Source of the DNA: Microbulbifer donghaiensis
GTDB lineage: Bacteria; Pseudomonadota; Gammaproteobacteria; Pseudomonadales; Cellvibrionaceae
Assembly: GCF_900129095.1 (NCBI RefSeq)
Contig: NZ_FQVA01000007.1
Coordinates: 82,338 to 146,337 of the forward strand
Direction of reading: 5' to 3'
Length of the DNA: 64,000 bases
Below the pieces are notes generated by a model. That model searched no databases. It saw only the letters and a list, made by a program, of their open reading frames with translations, and was not told the DNA's origin. A program made the position numbers and the translations under genes. Positions 61,501 through 64,000 of this stretch are shown here, one piece after another. Each line of letters begins with the position of its first letter. The stretch's first letter is position 1.

Positions 61501-63497
61501 ATGGCCGCGTTACCCGTTACGCGTACAACCGCGCGGGCCATCTTGCCAGCAGTCGCGCGGTAACCAATCCGGATACCGGCAAGGGAATCGACACGCACTT
61601 CGAGCGCGACGCCTTTGGCAGGCTGCTGCGGGAGACCACGCCGGACGGCGTTACCAGCTTCCGCTACAACCGCGCGGGACAGATGGTCGAGGCGGAAAAT
61701 ACTCACCGAAAGCTGCGCTGGGAATATGACGCCTGCGGCCGTGTTGTCGGCGACTGGCAAGATCAGGCCAGTATTCGCCACCGCTACGATGCCACTGGGA
61801 ATCGCACTGCCACCACCTTGCCTGACGGCGAACTACTGAGCTTTGCCTACAATCCCGCGGGGCAGTTCGAAAGTCTGTACCGCCGCGCCGCGGGCACCGA
61901 TACCGATCAACTGCTCGCCGCAATTCAGCACGACGAGCAGGGCCGCGAGATCCACCGGCGCCATGGCAACGGGCTCGCCAGTGAGCGTGACTATGATCCA
62001 CAGGGCCGCCTGCACAAAGTGCGCCTCGGCAAGGCTGCCGGTCCGATTGAAGATCCGCAGCACGAACGCGGCTATCACTACAACGTCGCCGGACAGCTGG
62101 CGCAGATAGACGACAGCCTGCGCGGCTCGCGCAAGTATCACTACGACGCACTGGACCGCCTGACCCAGGTCGAGGGCCCGAATCCAGAGCACTTCGTACA
62201 CGACCCGGCCCACAATATCCTCGCCGCTGCAGCCTCACCGGAGAAGGCGCAGCATCAGGCGGGCACCACGCAGGTGAATGGCAACCGCCTGGCCTTCCGC
62301 GGCGACACCCACTACCGCTACGACGTGCACGGCAACCGTATCGCCGCCCTGCGTGGAAAGGGGCAGAAGCTACAGACACGCTATCACTACAACTGCAAAC
62401 AGCAGTTGGTGCGGGTTGAGCAGGTAAAGGTTGAGGAGGGGGGGGAAGAGCGGCGCCAGCGGGCAGTCTCTTACCAATATGATCCTCTCGGGCGGCGTAT
62501 AAGCAAAGCCGATGACGCTAAGCAGGTCGACTTCCTCTGGGATGGCGATGTGCTGCTGCGGGAAACCGCTTGCGATACCAAGACAGGTCAGAACCTAAAG
62601 GCCCGCACCTACTACTTCGAGCCCGGCACCTTCAAGCCAGTCGCGCTAAGTGAAAATGACGCGGTCTTTCACTATCACCTGGATCACCTGGGTACGCCAG
62701 ACGCACTGACGGACAGCTGCGGTGAGGTTGTCTGGAGTGTCAGTTACCGGACTTATGGCAATGTGGCGCTGGCGCATTGCGAGGCTGTCGAACAGCCGAT
62801 TCGGTTCCAGGGGCAGTATTTTGACGAGGAGACCGGGCTGCATTACAACCGGTTTCGGTATTATGATCCGGGGGTTGGTGGGTTTATCAGTCAAGATCCG
62901 ATAGGTCTTATAGGTGGCATCAATAACTACCAGTATGCGCCTAACCCTATTTCTTGGATTGATCCATTTGGCTTGTCGTGTAAGGAATACCAGTATGACA
63001 TGGTAAATGACCCTGGGCCGCTAGCCAATGTGCCCGAGGGGGCAGGTATTGTTAGTCGCGAAACGGACCTCGCCGCAATAGAGCAGTTGAAATCTAGTCC
63101 TGCTGCAAATTTTGCGGGTGGAAAATATAACGAAGTTGTCCTTCAAAAAGACACAGTTCTCTATCGTGCTGGAAAATCGGGCGGTGGTAGAAGTACATAT
63201 GGTCGATGGTTTACCGCTGAACCCCCTCCCTCTGAGTATCAAGTGAGAATTGATTTTGCTGTAAAGAGGTATTGGACAGACGACAATGGAATTGTGATAG
63301 GTGAGTCTCCCGTAGAATCTGTTTATGCTATTAAGTTCCCTGCGGGAACTAAGATTTATGAGGGTCCGGTTGGAGATCAAAGCGGTTTCTATCTCGGGGG
63401 GCAAGATCAGAACCAAATATATATTGACTCTCCTTGGGATGTTGAAGGCCATGAAGTTATCGGTGAAAAGCCGTTAAAGGGAATTTTAGGTGAATAA
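58596..63497 (+). CDS. Rhs-family polymorphic toxin
   Basis: A 1633-residue polymorphic toxin. The first 415 residues are a distinct N-terminal region with a hydrophobic segment (FEIILTIVLAAITGGAGAAA, about 286-305) and no PAAR motif. The DUF6531 start CEGGEPINLKTGEERL follows at about 417. A long array of YD repeats leads to the Rhs core end RFRYYDPGVGGFISQDPIGL and the pretoxin DPFGL at 1456-1460. The C-terminal 170 residues, encoded in visibly A+T-rich DNA, are the toxin. LYRAGKSGGG..YGRWFTAEPP and FPAGTKIYEGPVGDQSGFYL give a faint ADP-ribosyltransferase-like pattern, which is unproven. The gene is intact, followed by an immunity candidate. Confidence 0.9.
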   Translation: MQLFVENRAGVRYRVSLGWSYAPEGLDNRAALQLISSFDEAILDKIFDKFFGVDRLFIPAESPVSCDSQSALHPFEAHAIYAGHLGERHRHIYLAVLQSRLLVEEAPLGAGDLKERQSVLRPRIRMALQKIVAEERAEAARIQVIHEKRSALEKVGAYIERAGAGLGQAAWDLAVWVKDVGEVVALINPVRQSTEMLMAAGNYYLHDKSPAQSAREQLAKVRKEVVDVLGFDPANVTVEQLEQAFEITHLIYGDSGLRSDITHFARDYVKAQHSLELTEFAGGGVFEIILTIVLAAITGGAGAAAVMAKNTRLLTRFRDVGDLMVDFAGYRKQRLALADKRGARTEGTKFSDLESMDAPAPAAAPVATSARKPTATSKGDGAESGGGKDQSSSAEPDKTDADTGNNQNGASTQCNANACEGGEPINLKTGEERLTLVDAVLDGPLPLVVARTYRSSNGKDFGLGFGWTHTLGERLELRGAGRPLHFHDAEGRVIALPEPGSSGRSHNVVEGLTLSRINDDHWVIAPYGAPNGVQKHFKPAGTSADHLALAEIRDGYGNNYLFHYVDQRLICVESSLGEALHISPAGERIGALKKETRDGRISALASYRYDDAGDLIEAADAEGHSERYQYHRHVIKRRTLKSGYSFYFEWDAQGPSARCIRQWGDPIDGKPTYSYQFEWDDDGKGVTVTDTRGGRERYRFNERALPIYHRNPVGGETLYTYNTHGQLTQVQLPGDDGVLREERYEYDRHGRLVKKIDAAGGEHRIAYNAEGLPAKIRDPEGHSWQRRYNGSGQVTATIDPLGNTTQYSYNPIGLVGSVTDPLGNTTRYLWNPQGKLSAVHDAMGRSQHYRYDSAQRLVEVQHAAGQSTCYEYDAEDRISAVTGPDGARTLYRYNPQGLVAEITDAGGRTTHYEYDGLSQVSARINPDGTRLQYHYDGERNLVGLTNEKGEQYQLKYDLGERLIEEVGFDGRVTRYAYNRAGHLASSRAVTNPDTGKGIDTHFERDAFGRLLRETTPDGVTSFRYNRAGQMVEAENTHRKLRWEYDACGRVVGDWQDQASIRHRYDATGNRTATTLPDGELLSFAYNPAGQFESLYRRAAGTDTDQLLAAIQHDEQGREIHRRHGNGLASERDYDPQGRLHKVRLGKAAGPIEDPQHERGYHYNVAGQLAQIDDSLRGSRKYHYDALDRLTQVEGPNPEHFVHDPAHNILAAAASPEKAQHQAGTTQVNGNRLAFRGDTHYRYDVHGNRIAALRGKGQKLQTRYHYNCKQQLVRVEQVKVEEGGEERRQRAVSYQYDPLGRRISKADDAKQVDFLWDGDVLLRETACDTKTGQNLKARTYYFEPGTFKPVALSENDAVFHYHLDHLGTPDALTDSCGEVVWSVSYRTYGNVALAHCEAVEQPIRFQGQYFDEETGLHYNRFRYYDPGVGGFISQDPIGLIGGINNYQYAPNPISWIDPFGLSCKEYQYDMVNDPGPLANVPEGAGIVSRETDLAAIEQLKSSPAANFAGGKYNEVVLQKDTVLYRAGKSGGGRSTYGRWFTAEPPPSEYQVRIDFAVKRYWTDDNGIVIGESPVESVYAIKFPAGTKIYEGPVGDQSGFYLGGQDQNQIYIDSPWDVEGHEVIGEKPLKGILGE

Positions 63498-63792
63498 GAA
63501 ATATTCAAAACTATTGTCTGAGTTGATAGCTTTAAGAGAGTTGTTAATTGCTGATGGAGACTCAAATTGGGTTAGAGGTGTTGATCTGGTGATACAAACA
63601 TTGTCTTCTGGTAATCCTGATTCGCTTCAAAAGGCGTTCGAGATCTATACGAGAATGAATTCGGGTAAAGAAAGTTTTGCAGACTATTTCTGTTGGGACT
63701 CAGATAGAAAAGTTATGGATTCGAGAAATAATGCTTTAAAAAATATAAAGAGTAATATTCGTCAGCAGTTCTCTGTTTGCGCAAAAGTCTAA
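63490..63792 (+). CDS. probable Rhs immunity protein
   Basis: A 100-residue acidic-basic helical protein encoded directly after the rhs toxin tip. Its GTG start overlaps the rhs stop by eight bases. It shares the low G+C of the toxin tip. LSELIALRELLIADGDSNWV is followed by RGVDLVIQTLSSGNPDSLQK, which recalls small helical immunity families, but I cannot name one. The position is the main evidence. Confidence 0.7.
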   Translation: MNKKYSKLLSELIALRELLIADGDSNWVRGVDLVIQTLSSGNPDSLQKAFEIYTRMNSGKESFADYFCWDSDRKVMDSRNNALKNIKSNIRQQFSVCAKV

Positions 63793-64000
63793 ACGGAAGG
63801 AGTGGCTGGAAATCTCAAAAATTGAAGGTTTGGCGAGTATTGTAGCTAACCTAGTAATATAGAAATTGAAGGCTTTCGGTAGCTACTTAATATCGGGGTT
63901 GGACGGGGCTGACTCGGGCCATCCCTGGCGCTCACGCTGCGGGCGCCCTCGCTTTGCTGCGGCGTCCAAAATTGCTCCCGGCAATTTTGTCGAACGGGGG
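63793..64000. repeat. hairpin-rich tail after the Rhs immunity gene
   Basis: The last 100 bases hold short perfect hairpins: 63967-63975/63981-63989 (9 bp, CAAAATTGC with GCAATTTTG) and 63927-63931/63943-63947. This resembles the hairpin island style near tRNA genes at 5588 and 15691. The stretch is cut by the window end. Confidence 0.5.

Noticed and set aside
60045..61781. Long 578-codon minus-strand frame
   Set aside because: Antisense of the Rhs YD-repeat region. The repeated structure produces a low-complexity shadow frame, with no start signal or domain.

Overview
The window reads as chromosomal DNA of a marine gammaproteobacterium. Gene content and protein style (DcaP-type porin, an alginate-export remnant, GlyGly-CTERM/rhombosortase, long QueF, type IV minor pilins, complete ccmABCDEFG) suggest the Cellvibrionales, possibly Microbulbifer or a relative. 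That placement is from recognition of the proteins only, not from a search. Most of the window is G+C-rich and densely coded. Four stretches look different: 15690-19000, roughly 22500-24300, the pilin operon, and the last 1 kb.

Layout. 70-5247 holds housekeeping genes: an ATP-NAD kinase-like protein, a SAM methyltransferase, alaA, msrB and a DUF1499 membrane protein. 5342-6361 is a stable-RNA operon with three tRNA-Glu/tRNA-Gly pairs, a near-consensus promoter and two terminators. 6595-15498 carries a YadG/YadH-type ABC exporter, queF, an HdeD-like protein, a hydrolase/DcaP-porin/lipoprotein cluster, a class III adenylyl cyclase and a nitroreductase. tRNA-Ser(GGA) at 15579 is followed by a hairpin-rich tandem repeat (15691-16360). 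Next comes a stand-alone gene for a trypsin-like protease fused to a phospholipase A2-like domain (16835-18490), and then the broken 3' end of an alginate-export gene. 19091-22433 is a LysR regulator divergent from pirin and two YcaC-type hydrolases. 24347-26783 pairs a GCS2-type ligase with an M14-type deacylase. 26868-31205 is an RND efflux pump. 31919-37067 is a minor-pilin operon (fimT-pilW-pilX-pilV-pilE) with two oversized pilins and no pilY1. 37290-43113 holds membrane transport, acid-stress (HdeA) and isoaspartyl-peptidase genes. 43164-46880 is a VIT/vWA surface protein with a GlyGly-CTERM-like tail, an XRE regulator and a rhombosortase. 48294-50395 is an anti-sigma-antagonist/PP2C switch. 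51417-57504 is the cytochrome c maturation operon, ending in yigZ rather than ccmH. 58596-63792 is an Rhs toxin with its probable immunity gene.

How the genes work together. Three modules are the most interesting. The protease-PLA2 fusion lies between a tRNA and a truncated gene and looks like accessory cargo. The rhombosortase sits one gene away from its probable substrate. The minor-pilin operon seems to have moved adhesive or tip functions into the pilins PilV and PilX. Two unrelated palindromic repeat families and several hairpin islands around tRNA genes are further structure that gene calls do not explain.
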